Shown in pieces: positions 1 to 11,543 of a DNA stretch of 64,000 nucleotides. How positions within the stretch are numbered: position 1 is the first letter of the stretch; the number at the start of each line of letters is the position of its first letter. The stretch is taken from contig BDSL01000054.1 in NCBI GenBank assembly GCA_003116995.1, positions 310,001-374,000 on the forward strand, read 5' to 3'. The notes under the pieces were generated by a model, which saw only the letters and a program-made list of their open reading frames with translations, did not search any database and was not told the origin of the DNA. Position numbers and translations under genes: made by a program. Source of the stretch: Yamagishiella unicocca. Its lineage: Eukaryota > Chlorophyta > Chlorophyceae > Chlamydomonadales > Volvocaceae.

Positions 1-293
1 AGGCTGTCCTGGCTGGAGAGGATGGACTGAGCGTGCGGCCATACGTGGCCCTTCGTTCGTTTTTATTTCTAGTAGACTGTCAACCTAGTCGATTGCCATT
101 CGTAATGGCTTCATGCGCCACCCCATCCGCACAGTAAGCGGACAGGAAGTAAGTACACTGCGTGCCACCAGTACCGTACGTCCGCCTCCGACCAGTGACG
201 ATGGTGGCGGTAGCTGGAGGAGTGCGTCGCTGCCTGTGCTCCGTCGCTCGCTCAGGACCGGAAAGATAATATCGAGTGTACCCAGCTGGTCGG

Positions 294-325
294 GTGTGTG
301 TGTGTGTGTGTGTGCGTGTGTGTAC
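294..325. repeat. (GT)n microsatellite in gene 1 intron
   Basis: Near-perfect GT dinucleotide run with one GC interruption, upstream of the membrane-helix exon of gene 1. The corresponding intron of gene 2 (27776-28773) lacks it. Confidence 0.9.
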
Positions 326-618
326 TTATGTACGTACATGGGCATGTGCGTGGTAACCCGTCCCAAGCCGTCTCTACAAATTGCGTATTATTCGTATCCT
401 CATCTTTGTTATTTTAACAGTATTAGTATACCTTGGAGCCGTACGTACGCACAGGTACACATGCACGTGCCGTACCACTTGCGGTACCCGTCCCTTTTGT
501 TCCCTTCGCGCGCTGCCCCGCCGGCGCCGGCTCCCTCTCGTTCGTTCAGTTCCATCTGTCGATTCCCTTCGGTTCGTCTCCCATGGACCGTCCGCTTGCC
601 CCATCCACGCACCCGCAG

Positions 619-3600
619 GCGCTGCTTTGCTGTGTGTGGCTGTTGGCGTGTCAGCCGTCCTGACGTGGAGAAAGCGGCGGCGCAGGGAGGACGCGCAGAC
701 CTCGTCTGTTCCGGTCGTCAAGGTTTATACCTACCCAGATGGGGGGCCCGGCAGCTTGACCAGCAAGCAGCTGAGGTCAGTCGTCCAGGTATCCGCCCCG
801 CTGGTCCCTAAAGTGTTCAACTATCATAACGTGAGCACTTCGAATCGTCGAAGCACCCACGCACCGGTCGATCGGTACCTCCTTTCGTTCTCCTTTCTCA
901 GCAGTCCGGGCGCTCGGGAGCGGCTCCAAAGGACACAGGACGGGAGGTGGCGCGCAGGATAAGGCGTACGGTGTTTACCCCTTTTACCCCCCTGCTGTTG
1001 CGCACAAGATCTACTGCAACGGCCATGTGCGTGCCAATCACATGCCCCTCCCTGGTAGTAACCTTCTGGCGATTGTAGATCCCTAGGCACCCATTAACCC
1101 ACCGCTGTACGCGTCCACGGGCTTGCCGCGCATTGGATGTCCAGCTGAGCCTTGTGGCCTTGTGGATGTCCACCTTGCCCCTTTCCCAAGCATCCTTTTT
1201 GCCTTTTTTGCCCTTTTTGCCTTCCCTGCCTTGTCCATGCGGTACGCGGCGAATCGTCGTAATGAACGTATAAGTGCGCTGTATATGACTTATCCCCAAT
1301 CCAGCAGCTACTTGCGGCATGAGGCGCAGCTTCGCATCTTCCGCCGTCACCCCCTGCCTTGCGTGCGCGCCAATGATCCACGTTTCCTTGTGTTTACGTA
1401 CGTACGGCATCACGTGTGTACGACGCAGGGCGCGCGGCTGCTTTGTGGTGGGCGGCCCAGACCGGGTCCCGGCTGCTGCCACCGGATCTGCCGACATGTC
1501 CGCAGCAGAGCACAGCGGTAACTATGGAGGTGATGAAGGCGAAGGGGCTGGTGACATTGCGGAGGTCGACGCCCAGCAGCTCGCCGGTGCCGGCTGCTCG
1601 GATGTTGTCGACGTCAAGGGTGGTGCGGCACATAATGCAATTGGCGCCACCAATGGCGACTGCCGCACGACTAACAACACCCAATACCCGCTGGAGGTAG
1701 ACCGGACCGCCGACCGCAGAAGCCCAGGTACGCAGGCACAATGTACGGCTCTCGCGCGCAGACGGTTGCTGTGTAGCCTGTGTTTGCTGCTGGTTCATGC
1801 GTGCGAACGCGGCTCATGCGCCACCTACCCGTGTATTTCGCATGAAATAGACGCCCGTGTAACGGTGATCGGTTCGTACGTAGTCACGTCGTCATCAGTC
1901 ACCATTCGCTCGTTTACTTTGCACGCAAACCGCCGGCACTTCGGTGCCGCTCCTGATCCACCGCATCCATACAGCCTCTCTGATGCGTCGCTTGCCCTCA
2001 CCCGTGCATTGCACCCCTCACCCGTGCATTGCACCCCTCACCCGTGCATTGCACCCCTCGCCCGTGCATTGCACCCCTCACCCGTGCATTGCACCCCTCA
2101 CCCGTGCATTGCAGACTTGCTCAGCGCGGTGGCGGACCCGCTGGTGGTGGTGACGCCGCTGACACCGTACCGGGATGATGTCAACATGCGCCTGCAAGAA
2201 CCCGAGGCCGCAGCCGCCGCAGCCGCATCTACAAGCGGCGTCGCCATGCCCTCGGCCCCTCTCAGCGCATCCAGCAGCAGCCAGTACGACAACGAGGTCA
2301 AGCTGCTACCGGTCACCCTCGGCAAGGGATCCTTTGGGCGAGTGGTTGAGGGCACCTACCAGGGCGGCCGGGTGGCTGTGAAGCTGATGGCGGACACCCT
2401 GGGGGCGGCGGTCAGCAGCGAGGGCCTGAGGAACAGCTTTGCGCAGGAGGTGGAGGTGCTGGCGCGCTGCCGCCACCCGCACGTGGTGCGGCTGCTGGCG
2501 GCGTGCATGCAGCCGCCGCGGCTGTGCCTGGTGATGGAGCTCATGGACACCTCCCTGGAGGCGATGATACGGAGAGCACCCGACTGCTTGCTGCCCATGC
2601 ACGCGGTGCGCGAGCGAGGGATAGTGATCAGTCCAGGGAGGGGAGGGGATGGAGGCGAGGGAGGGAGCTCGGGTAGGGGTGGGGTGGCGGGGGTGAGCGA
2701 GGTCTGCGCAGCGCATGGGGTGACAAAGAGCATACCTACTGTAGTACTACGCCTTCACTAAAAAGCTCGTAAGTAAGCGAGAACCCACTCGGCGTGGTTC
2801 AACACTCACGTAAATCAGCGCGTCTGAAACCGTTAGCGCTTGATAGCGGCTTGAAGTGGTTTCGGGGTTTTGTTGCTTGCACCGCGCGCGGTTCCTTACT
2901 TGCGGCCTGCGTCGCCTTGAGCTCTTGGTGTTACGTACCGGCCCATGTGTACGTGCCTCTATCTGCCGCGCTGCCCCCCTGCCCCCCTGCCCTCCTGCTG
3001 CCGCCCTGGCACCCTCTCTGCGCGCTCGCCCGCAGGTCCTGGATATCGCCCTGGACGTTGCCCGGGGACTGGAGTACCTGCACCCCACCATCCTGCACCG
3101 AGACCTCAAGGTGAGGCCAGGGAAGCGGAGGGGGGTAGGCGGGTGGTGAGTAGGAATGCGGCTACATGGAGGGGAGAGGAGGGCCCTTGTGTGGGCCCTT
3201 GCCCGATGATCCGGCCTGCCCCGCCCGCAACTTGCCCGTGCTCACACTGCCCCCTGCCTGCAGCCCGCCAACGTGCTGGTCAACGACCCGCTGGGTCCGC
3301 GTCAGGTGGCCAAGCTGTCGGTGGGTGGGGAGCTGACGAGGGGAGGATTCGATGGCTGGTGGGATGGGGTCAAGTACCTGGTAGCTAGGGCATACATGGC
3401 AACTATTCGTTTCTGCGTCCTAATTAGTGAACGTACGCATTCCTCAATTCCCATACCTTGTGAGGATTTGCTGCGGAGGCCCAGGAATGCGGGCTGCTTT
3501 CCGAGGAGAAAAGGCTGCCTTCCGAGGAACAAGGGCTGCTTTCCGAGGACGAAGGGTTGCTTTCCGAGGAACAAGGGTTGCTTTCCGGAGGAAGAAGGGT

Positions 3601-6600
3601 TGCTTTCCGAGGAACAAGGGTTGCTTTCCGGAGGAGCAAGGGTTGCTTTCCGGAGGAACAAGGGTTGCTTTCTGAGGAAGAAGGGTTGCTTGCCAATGAA
3701 GAAGGGCTGCTTTCCGAGCAACAGGGGTTGCTTGCCAAGGAAGAGGCGCGGCGCCGCGTTAGCTAGATTGTTGCACTCAATTGTGCCTCGATGGGACTTC
3801 GCGGCGACCATCCTTGATCAATGGATGCGAGTCCGATCGGGTAAATGCCTGAACGAATGCCTTAACACGCCCGAACTCATTCGTCGACCTCACTCACATA
3901 AAGTAAGCAGTCGTGCTTCGTTGCCGCCGCCTTCATGTGTTTCGATTCGTCATCTTGATGTCTTTTGGTTATTTACGGCTTTCCTCTCTGCCCCGCCCCC
4001 CACCCTCTCAGGACTTTGGGCTGGCGCGACTGCGTAGCAGTGCGCTGGTGACCATGAACCCCGAGGCGGGCACGGTACGTAGGTGGGGCGGGACTGCAGG
4101 GGCCGAGGGGAGGGGCTCGGTGTACGTGATGTATCCACCTATCTGCTACTCCTTATGGGGGGAAGTAGGCGGCGGTAGATGTATGGATGGTGGGTAGTGG
4201 ATGTATGGATGGTGGGTGGTGCGTGGATGGTGGGTGCACTAGCGACTGATCAACGCTGTGGACATGAATGCGGCGGGCGCGACAACACGCGCGGATGGGT
4301 CGACAGACAGCCGCCGCAGCGTATACCCCAGAGGTGGCTCGGTGCATACATCTTGCCGCTATCATTCACTAGCTAGCTGCCCTACCTGGCTTGCAAGGCA
4401 GGCTAGGATAAGATTGGCCGCAACTAACCCCGCTGGCTGGACCCTGCCTACCACCGCATGTGCGGACTCCTACCTTCCCACCAACCCCGCTGGCTGCTGG
4501 CACTTCGCAGCCGCAGTACATGGCACCAGGTGAGCGTCGTCTGCTGCGGGAGGCAGCAGGGGACAAGAGGGAAGGTCCTGTCCGTCCGTCCGAAGATACC
4601 GCAGCAGACGCACTCTGTTTCCTTTCCTAATCAGGCATATCGTATTATCTCTGACGTTGTGCGAATTGGTTGATGTTGTTGATGTTGCTATTGGGGGATA
4701 ACACGTAACAATGATATAAAGTACGCAGGTACCGGTACCTCTTACTTATGGTTTGCAAGTGCCCCTCCCGCCCCATCTCCCACCTCGCTCCTCGCCAATC
4801 CTCTCTGCAGAATGCTTCGATGCCACAAAAACCTCGCTTTCCCACCACATGGACATGTACTCGCTCGGTGAGTGGTCTGTCGGCGGGGGCCTCATTTTCG
4901 GGAAGCCCGTACTAATATTCGCCGGCGGCGAAGGTATTTTGACGTTCTCACATACGTACCCATACATCTGAGTGTACAGTGCGGTCGCATTCGCACGCAT
5001 TCGTTCGTTCATTGGATATCGACAGCCGGACACCAAGCGCGCGCGCAAAGTAACGTGCAGTACTCATTGATGTTAAGGTTCTAGATAGGTTTCCGTTATT
5101 AGGCAGGGTTCAAGGGTTCCGCTCTGGGCGTAGGAATACAGCCTAGTTGCGTGCATACAAGGACATCTGGCGTAGTCGTTGGCTTTGAACACGGATGCGT
5201 CTAGGCATGCTATGCTGGCGAGCAGCTGGCGCTGGACATTCCGTGAATATTCGCTCAAGGTATGTCCACTACTGCCTGCTTCTGTCCACTACTACCTGCT
5301 TCTGCGTTTCGAACGATAGCGTGTTTTTTGATATGTAAGACGTGGTGACGTTCCCTTCCATCCATTGTGACTCCCGCCGAGCCTGCTGCAACGTGCCAAT
5401 CCGGGATTACTGCTCCGGTGGTTACACCATTCCGAATCCTCACCCGCTTGCGCCGTCCCGCTCCTCTACCTGCATCGCTGCTTCCAGGCACAATGCTTTG
5501 GGTGATGCTCGCCGGATGCGAGCCCTGGCGGGTGCGTGGGGTGCCTGCTGGGGTGCCAGACACAGCCCGCAGCTGACGCAAGCTTTGCGCGCCCTCTAGC
5601 AAGCCAGTCTCTCGAGGCGGCCGCATTATTTTTAGCGTACGCGCTCTTAACGTTTTATACGCGTATCCCCCCATGTTGCTTGCCACACGCACGCACGCAC
5701 CCCCGCTGCCACGCACGCGTTCCGCCTGGCCTACCTTCGCCCCCTCTGCCGCATTTACTAGCTGTACCGAACGGAAGGCTTCAATACTTAGGGATCTCAC
5801 ATGTGGTCTGGGACGCGACGACGGGTTTCGTTGGTCGGCCTTGGTTCGAATCCCCTGTTCCGCAGCTGCCTAACACTTTAACCAGTTTTCCGCCCCTATC
5901 TACCGCTGAGACGTCCTTCCCCCCTCATCCCACCCTGCCGGCCTACGTACCTTGACCGGCGGCCCTGAACCTCCCTGGCCCGCCCTGCTGCCTGATGATG
6001 GCCCGCCCTAACAGACCCCCACAACCCCACACCCACTTGTCAACCCATCCACCAACCAATCACCAACAACCCAACCCAACAACCCACCAAACAACCTATC
6101 ACCAACCACCAGGGGGTCGACCTGCTGCGACTCGCGTACCTGCTGACCTACGCCCATGTACGGCCGCCTCTGTGTTCGATTCCGTACGGCCGCCGCCACC
6201 CCAAGCTGCTCCGCCTCATCCAGTCGTGCTGGGAGGCTGACCCTAGGAGGCGGCCCGCGGCGGCGGAGGCGGTCAAGAGGCTGATGCTCGCACGGGAGTC
6301 GATGGAGCAACAGGATCAGGTATTGTGCTGTACGGCCGAAAGTGGTTGCGACGTCCCACTGGAGTCATCTTGACGTCGTACATAAACCGGTCCGCGCCGC
6401 GCCTCTCCCCAGCCCTCAAGCAGTTCGCGGGAGATGAGCTGCCTCGGCCACTGCTTACCTGTTGGCGGGCTATCCAGTTTAGGCAAGCAAGCAAGCGTGA
6501 TGACGTGCATACAACAAATTAGGTAGGAAGTTGCGCACGTGACCTACCCCTACCTCCAACCTGTTTGCGCCAGCGTAGTGCCCTCTTCCAGCAGCATAGG

Positions 6601-7147
6601 CCTGAGGAAGTATGTAAGGCAGGCTACGGTACGTATAAAACTTATGGCGCGAATAAGAGTAATGATGGACGGCCCATTCGCATTGCTGGTTCCGGCGCAC
6701 CAGACACCAGGCGCGCTGGTCCTGGATTGATTTAGTTATCGGAGCCCACGGCAGCAGGGTATGATACGGCGGGCTGGTTCCGGAGCCGACGGCGGCAGGG
6801 CGTCAGTCGGGGGGCTGGTTCCGGAGCCCAGCCAGGGCCCCATGCGCTTTCAGTCGGACGCTCGTCGCTCGCTCGCTCGCAGCAATGATGCCTCGTGTGA
6901 TGCGCCACACGCTGTCCCGCCCGCCTCGGTCCCATCCTGCACGCACCCCTACCTGCCGGCAGCATCAGCACGCAGCTGCTCCACCTCGAGTTAATCCATG
7001 CTCCGCGTATGCCACGCACCCACTCGATGCGCCTTTCTCGCTCCTTCAAGCTCCTTCGTTCCCCGCCGCCTGTCTCGCCCATGCATTTACCTATTCCCTG
7101 GCTCCCTCTACCCGTCCTGCACGAAGGCCAGCGGCTGGCCCACGTAA
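619..7147 (+). CDS. Gene 1: transmembrane TKL-like protein kinase (5' end outside window, 3' exon decayed)
   Basis: Likely receptor-type Ser/Thr kinase at the plasma membrane. Visible exons: 619-775, 1429-1727, 2115-2605, 3036-3110, 3264-3320, 4012-4074, 4511-4529, 4811-4867, 5488-5531, 6113-6319. All have GT-AG borders and phases that match genes 2 and 3. The first exon completes a membrane helix and a basic patch (WRKRRRRED). The second is a juxtamembrane segment. The third holds the glycine loop GKGSFGRVVEG, VAVK lysine and alphaC region. Later exons give HRDLK, PANVLV, DFGLAR, a split APE region (YMAPE across two exons), DMYSLG and the CWEADPRRRP motif of subdomain XI. Ectodomain exons 1-6 should lie left of base 1. 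After QQDQ at 6319 the gene either reads on into a stop within intron-like DNA or splices to 7127, where the homologue of gene 2's last exon hits TAA at 7145-7147. Kinase identity is firm; the 3' end is inferred. Confidence 0.85.
1994..2114 (+). repeat. 20-bp minisatellite ending at the 3' splice site of the gene 1 kinase exon
   Basis: Six head-to-tail copies of a 20-bp unit (ACCCCTCACCCGTGCATTGC, one with a single change). The last copy runs into CATTGCAG, the acceptor of the kinase exon that starts at 2115. Only the last copy is followed by G; in the others CATTGC is followed by ACC, so no AG forms. Gene 2 has one related stretch at the same place (TTCATGCATTGCAG, ending 30547). Confidence 0.95.
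3488..3750 (+). repeat. 21-bp minisatellite in gene 1 intron between the PANVLV and DFG exons
   Basis: About twelve imperfect copies of a roughly 21-bp unit (GGGTTGCTTTCCGAGGAACA), with a few 24-bp variants. Gene 2 has one unit (GGGCTGCTTTCCGAGGAA, near 32286) in the equivalent intron, followed by a similar GCTAGCGCGGC-like flank. The array therefore looks like a gene 1-specific expansion. It stays open in several frames, which creates false ORFs on both strands. Confidence 0.93.
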
Positions 7148-7705
7148 GGGCGCCTGCGACAGCGGCGCTTGCTTATCCTCTGAAAGATGTCGGCAACAAG
7201 TTGTATGTCGTTCGAAATGGCTACAGTATCGCCAATGCATGCGCACCGACCAGCGTGCGTTGAAGATGGAGGGCAGAAGGCGCGGCGAGCAGCACAGCCA
7301 GCGGCGGCAGTGGCGGCAACTTGCGATGAGTATTATGTGCAATGAATGGACCGGCAGCGGTGGCAACTTGCGATGAGAGGACCGGCAGCGGCGGCGATGC
7401 AAAGAGCCAAACTGTTGGGCGAGCGTAACTGCTGAGCTGCTGACAGAAAGCTTGAGGCTGGCAGCGATGGCGGCAGCCGGCAGCAGTATGAGGAGGCTGG
7501 AACACAGCTGGCAGCAGTATGAGGAGGCTGGAACACAGCTGGCAGCAGTATGAGGAGGCTGGAACACAGCTAGCAGCAGGGCCGCCTTGCAACGCTGGCG
7601 GCGCGGACACTGCTTTGGGAGGAGCGACAGCGAGCTCGGCGGCACGTTGCTGGCGTTGACGCACGCGCCAATGCACCAACGCTCAGGACTCAACGAATTA
7701 GCCAA
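7127..7705 (+). pseudogene. Decayed homologue of the gene 2 C-terminal exon, with a 31-bp triplication
   Basis: This stretch aligns with 35356-35850, the last exon proposed for gene 2. Shared blocks include GGCAACAAGTTGT, GTGGAGGGCAGGAGGCGC-like sequence and CACTGCTTTGGGAGGAGCGA. The frame is lost here: TAA at 7145-7147, an in-frame TGA soon after, and indels. Positions about 7478-7570 hold three copies of a 31-bp unit (GGCAGCAGTATGAGGAGGCT core) that gene 2 lacks. It may be untranslated 3' sequence or a truncated C-terminus of gene 1. Confidence 0.55.
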
Positions 7706-8804
7706 TGACTTATTTCGTAGTTAATCATGCTTACGTGGATGGCACATGGAGCTCGGCGCGTACCAGAGGAGCCGCAACCCTGGCTGCTGGATGAAATGGT
7801 TGTCACTATAGGCGGACTCCGAACAGATACTGGCAAACAGTAGGAAGTGTGATAAGGGAAAGCTGTATGTATCTATCACGTTCCGATCGATTCGTAATGC
7901 GCGCTCAATGTACTGGAACCCCGCCTTGCACGTTCTGTTGCGCGAGGCGGGGCGACTGTGTGCGTCCCCCCTGCTGGCTGCGTGTGTGCATACATAGCGT
8001 GCATGTGTGCATGTGTGGCAAGTGTGTTACCATACATGCATTTCCGTGCGTGCGCCGCATTGATCCTCTGACGCCACGGCTCACGGAGACCCCTGGCTGG
8101 TGCGGGCGTGCGCGCTATCTAGCTCGACAGCGAGCCGCCGTCTAGTGGGAATATGCGTGGTTGGGTGGGTGAGGAGGAGGCGCTGGTGCGAGGAAGATGT
8201 CGGAGACAACGTGACGACGCACACCTGAACAATGACGAGCGCACTCGCACACTGTATGGCTGGTTGGTGCACCATCACTACTCGCCGATGTAGGCGGCCC
8301 ACCGGCCAGGTGCACGCACGCGCTACCCAACGACCAGTCGTTGTTGGGATGGGTCATCCGTCGGCTTGAATCACATGTCAAGTACCGGCCGCGGTTTTGT
8401 TAAGGCGACCCTAGATCCGCACGCCAGCATTCTGTCGCATAACGTGGCGCCATACATCGATCATACATCGATATTATTTTATATGAAATCCCTGCTGGTA
8501 TGTGCAACGGGATAGATAGATGGCGAGGGAAAGGCGAAGGAGGAGGCAGGGTGGGGCCGTACGTTTTTTCTGCTGCCGTGCACTCAATGCCAGACATCCG
8601 TACATTTCCTTCTTCCTTAATACGTGCGTGTCCGTCCATCGGGTTCGGATATAGGGGAGAGGGTGGAATCGAGGCCACAGCGGCTTGGCACGTTCATACG
8701 CACAGCTAGATCACATGACGATTTTCTTTCCTTACTCGCACATGCAAGCAGCAGGAATATTCCCTGTATGTCGCGCAGCTGCAAGCAAGTGGCGACAAGC
8801 AATG
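7706..8804. other. Intergenic spacer downstream of gene 1, part of a segmental duplication
   Basis: No convincing coding exon. Blocks around 8375-8450 and 8740-8800 match the spacer after gene 2 (36305-36400 and 36720-36790) in the same order. These include the GCACGCCAGCAT and CAGCTGCAAGCAA segments. The spacer was therefore duplicated together with the gene. Confidence 0.6.
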
Positions 8805-8807
8805 TTG

Positions 8808-8850
8808 TTGTAACGGTTACAGTGGGTTCCAGACCAAGAGGTAGAACAAT
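8808..8850 (-). mobile_element. LINE 3'-end microcopy
   Basis: About 43 bp matching the terminal segment of the LINE family seen at 9371 (TTGTAACGGTTACAGTGGGT followed by TCCAGACCAAGAGGTAGAAC). The element's 3' end points left. It is severely 5'-truncated. A still shorter relic, TTGTAACGATTACAGTGGGT, lies at 9151-9170. Confidence 0.7.
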
Positions 8851-9370
8851 GTGTTGCGCGCGAGCTTACGTAATTAACGTAAGAATTCGTGTACTGCCGT
8901 ACACTTGGTATGTATTAGGCATATTAGGGGGGAACGTGTTATGCCGTTGCCTTTTGCAGGGCATACACGCCTTCACTTAAGGCTGGCCGGCATGTTGCTG
9001 GTCAAAGCTTTTGCAACATCTATCCATTCGGTACTTATGCCGACTTTTAAGCTGTCTCGCTTTTGGGTCATCTTTTTCGCATGTGGCCCGTGGCCTTATG
9101 AGTACGCAACGAAAGCCGTGTCGATTGGTTCCGTTGGTGAACGTTTGGTTGTTGTAACGATTACAGTGGGTTGGTGAACGTTGGTAAACGTTGGTGTTAA
9201 GTGCCTGATAAAGTACGTGACGCGGCATTCGTCGGTTCCTGATAGGGGAGCCTAAAGAGCAAGTTCCCCCTGGGGTGCTGGCTGCTGCTGTTATTGCCTC
9301 GCTCTGGGCTGTTAGCTGGTGTCATGTTGGTTTGCTTTTACTACGGCGCGGTTGGTTTTTCTGTCTCTTT

Positions 9371-10393
9371 TTTGTTGTAACGGTTACAGTGGGTTCCAGA
9401 CCAAGAGGTAGAACCATCGGGCACATCGCCTGACACTGAGAAAGACGGAGGAGACAAAGACCGACGTGCACCGGAACAAAGGCAAACCACCAGAACACCA
9501 AATCGACAGGCCGTAGGCACACAGAGCAGCAGCCAGTACGTACCCCAGGGGGAATTTGCACTGGAGGCTCCCCTGTCAGGAACCGACCACCAACCAACCT
9601 AACAGCCCAGCAACCGACGAACCAGTGAAGCGCCGCAACGATGCAAGCATCGAGACCAGCCGCCTCTCATCCCCAAAGGCACGGACCCCAAGCAGGGCTC
9701 AACGCGCATATAGAACCGGAAAGTAAGAAGCACCGGAAACCCCGCTCCCCAAGACAACCCGGACCGATCACGAATCCACCAGTACCTCAGCCGGGCCCCC
9801 GCACACAAGGCGACTGGCGACAACCCGCAAGAAAGGATGCCGAGGCCCCACTGCATCCCAGCCTTTCTGGGGAAGCCCCAACGCGGCAAAGCCCCTCAGA
9901 AGGGCCCAAAACTCCACCACCCCACGGCGAATGGCACGATCCAGGAGACAACTTCCCGGAGTAAGAGGGGGACCACCAGCACCCGCCCATTTCAAGGCCG
10001 CGGCCATAAACCGGCGCCCCACCTCCATGGCAGTAATAGCCGCCAGGATTACTACATCACAGACGCAGGGCTGTACCCCGAAAGGTGCTTGCACCAACCA
10101 AACTTGCGCCCGTGTCACCCCTGCACCGAGCTGGGCCTCGAGTTGGGCAATCACTGCTTGAGCCACCGGGCAGAACCAAAAGTGGTGCAGGCGAGGGGTA
10201 CCCGGCCCTGGACGCTCTCCAGCCGGCACACCGCATCCACATGGGGGCTGCTGCTACCGTCCGCATATGAGAGTTCCCGAGCAGGGGGATCCCATCCACA
10301 GCCAACCGCCACCACCCCTCCTTATAGGCAGGCTCCCACTTCATGCCGGACCAGAGCCGCCGAAACACTTGCTGCAGGGCATTCGAGGCCGCT
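9371..10393 (-). mobile_element. LINE-like retrotransposon: C-terminal coding part and 3' untranslated region
   Basis: Read on the minus strand, a reverse-transcriptase-type ORF continues from the piece at 12971-13950 and ends with a stop at 9768, followed by about 400 bases of 3' sequence. Motifs typical of the segment after the RT domain are visible: WWRLAVDGIPLLGNSHMR, then a zinc-knuckle-like CG...HHFWFCPVAQ. One frameshift separates them near 10245. The 3' terminus at 9371 ends in GTTACAACAA. The last 150 bases are repeated inverted at 15028-15172, and 9410-9855 is repeated at 37468-37930. No RT core or endonuclease is present, so this is a 5'-truncated dead copy. Confidence 0.75.
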
Positions 10394-10760
10394 TGTCGTG
10401 ACACAGTGCGTGATTGACACAGTGTAGTCACTTAGCTGTAGTCACGGTTCTAAGTGCGTGGACTGCAGTGTCGAAGTGGATCCGTTATTGCCGTACGAGC
10501 GTTGCGATGCGCCGGTGCTAAGGGACCGTGTTGTCCCTGTGCCAGGCAGTCCGCGACTGCCTGGAATCGAACCCACAGTTGTGTAACGTATACAGTGAGC
10601 TACTTCTCGTGAAGTCTGGCCCTTGCGCATCAAGGCAGGACCGGGATGCTAGGCTGAACTCGGACTCATTCTCGAACCAGCCCCTGACGTGCACTCCGAG
10701 CAGTGGCAGTCATGCAGCTAGGTTAACCACGCCCGAGTGCGTGCGCGTATCGCCTTTACA
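10394..10760 (+). repeat. Split direct repeat A1
   Basis: 367-bp left terminal repeat, identical to 12553-12919 in the parts compared. It starts TGTCGTGACACAG and ends GCCTTTACA. It contains GGAATCGAACCC, which on the minus strand resembles a Pol III B box, but no tRNA fold was found. Confidence 0.92.
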
Positions 10761-10844
10761 CAGTCGCGGACTCAAACATGTGAGCATCGGCGGCTCAACG
10801 GTGGACTTCGGCAAGGCTCTGGAGCTGTCCAAGAACCTGGATTA

Positions 10845-11399
10845 GACTACGACAAGTCAACCTGGCAGACTGACCGGGCGAGGGCGAAGAGGGGCCGAGC
10901 CGGAAACGAGTGGAGGAGCCGATGACGTCAATGTCGGCGAGCCTGGATCCTCTGAGGACCCAGCCCGGTTCTTAGGGGAGCAACAAGGTCAAGGCTCTCC
11001 CCCTCCGGGACTGAGTGTCGAAGGCCCTCTAGCCGAGGGTGCCGAAGACCCTCTAGCCGAGGGTGCTGGAGCCGAGCCCATCCGTCGAACCGTGCTTGTG
11101 CCCTGGGCACGCGCGGTGCGCGACGAGGAGAACATGAGCATAAGCAACTATCCGCCCAAGTTGCTGGTGGCTTGAGAGCGCTGGAGGAAACTGGGTGGGC
11201 GTGCCCATCGAGGTTCCGTGCGCGCTGCGTCCCGAGGTTCAGTGCTGCTGTTGGCGCGCTGCCGACAGCAGAGGGGGGTGTACTGCCCCACACCAGCGAG
11301 CGGCCAGCCGATGGCCCGATGACAGTGGCGCAAGGGGGCATGGCAGAGCTGCAGCGAACCGCGCTGCAGCTGGTACGAGACCACCGTGTTGCCCTGTGA
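10845..11399 (+). pseudogene. Degenerate coding stretch upstream of the methyltransferase-like ORF
   Basis: After a TAG near 10845 one frame stays open to a TGA near 11167. It encodes an acidic, Glu/Gly/Pro-rich segment with an imperfect duplicate of GPLAEGAEDPLAEGAGAEP and ends ...MSISNYPPKLLVA. A second open stretch (about 11172-11399) continues in another frame. No start codon or family is recognised. It may be the broken N-terminal ORF of the element. Confidence 0.35.
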
Positions 11400-11543
11400 G
11401 CCGCAGTCCTGAGGAGAGCTCCTGGGACGATACCCAAGCTCACCTTTATTTACGATGATTCAGATCCGAAGCCACCAGCGCCGAAGCTGGTTCCCTCCGC
11501 GGTGAGGGCGCTCATTACCGGGTTGAGCAGCTGTCTGAACAAT

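Noticed and set aside
1394..1798. Minus-strand ORF opposite the juxtamembrane exon of gene 1 (also alignable to gene 2)
   Set aside because: Alignment follows from DNA similarity. The plus-strand frame fits splice phase on both sides in genes 1 and 2.
3302..3811. Ser/Lys-rich ORFs on both strands
   Set aside because: Produced by the 21-bp intronic array between two kinase exons.
5830..5850. GGTTCGAATCCCC, a perfect Pol III B-box-like sequence in a gene 1 intron
   Set aside because: No acceptor stem, A box or T-arm pairing could be built around it.
10555..10610. tRNA-like sequence on the minus strand of repeat A (GGTTCGATTCC with GTAGCTCACTG upstream)
   Set aside because: The T stem and acceptor stem do not pair; at best a decayed B box within the mobile element.
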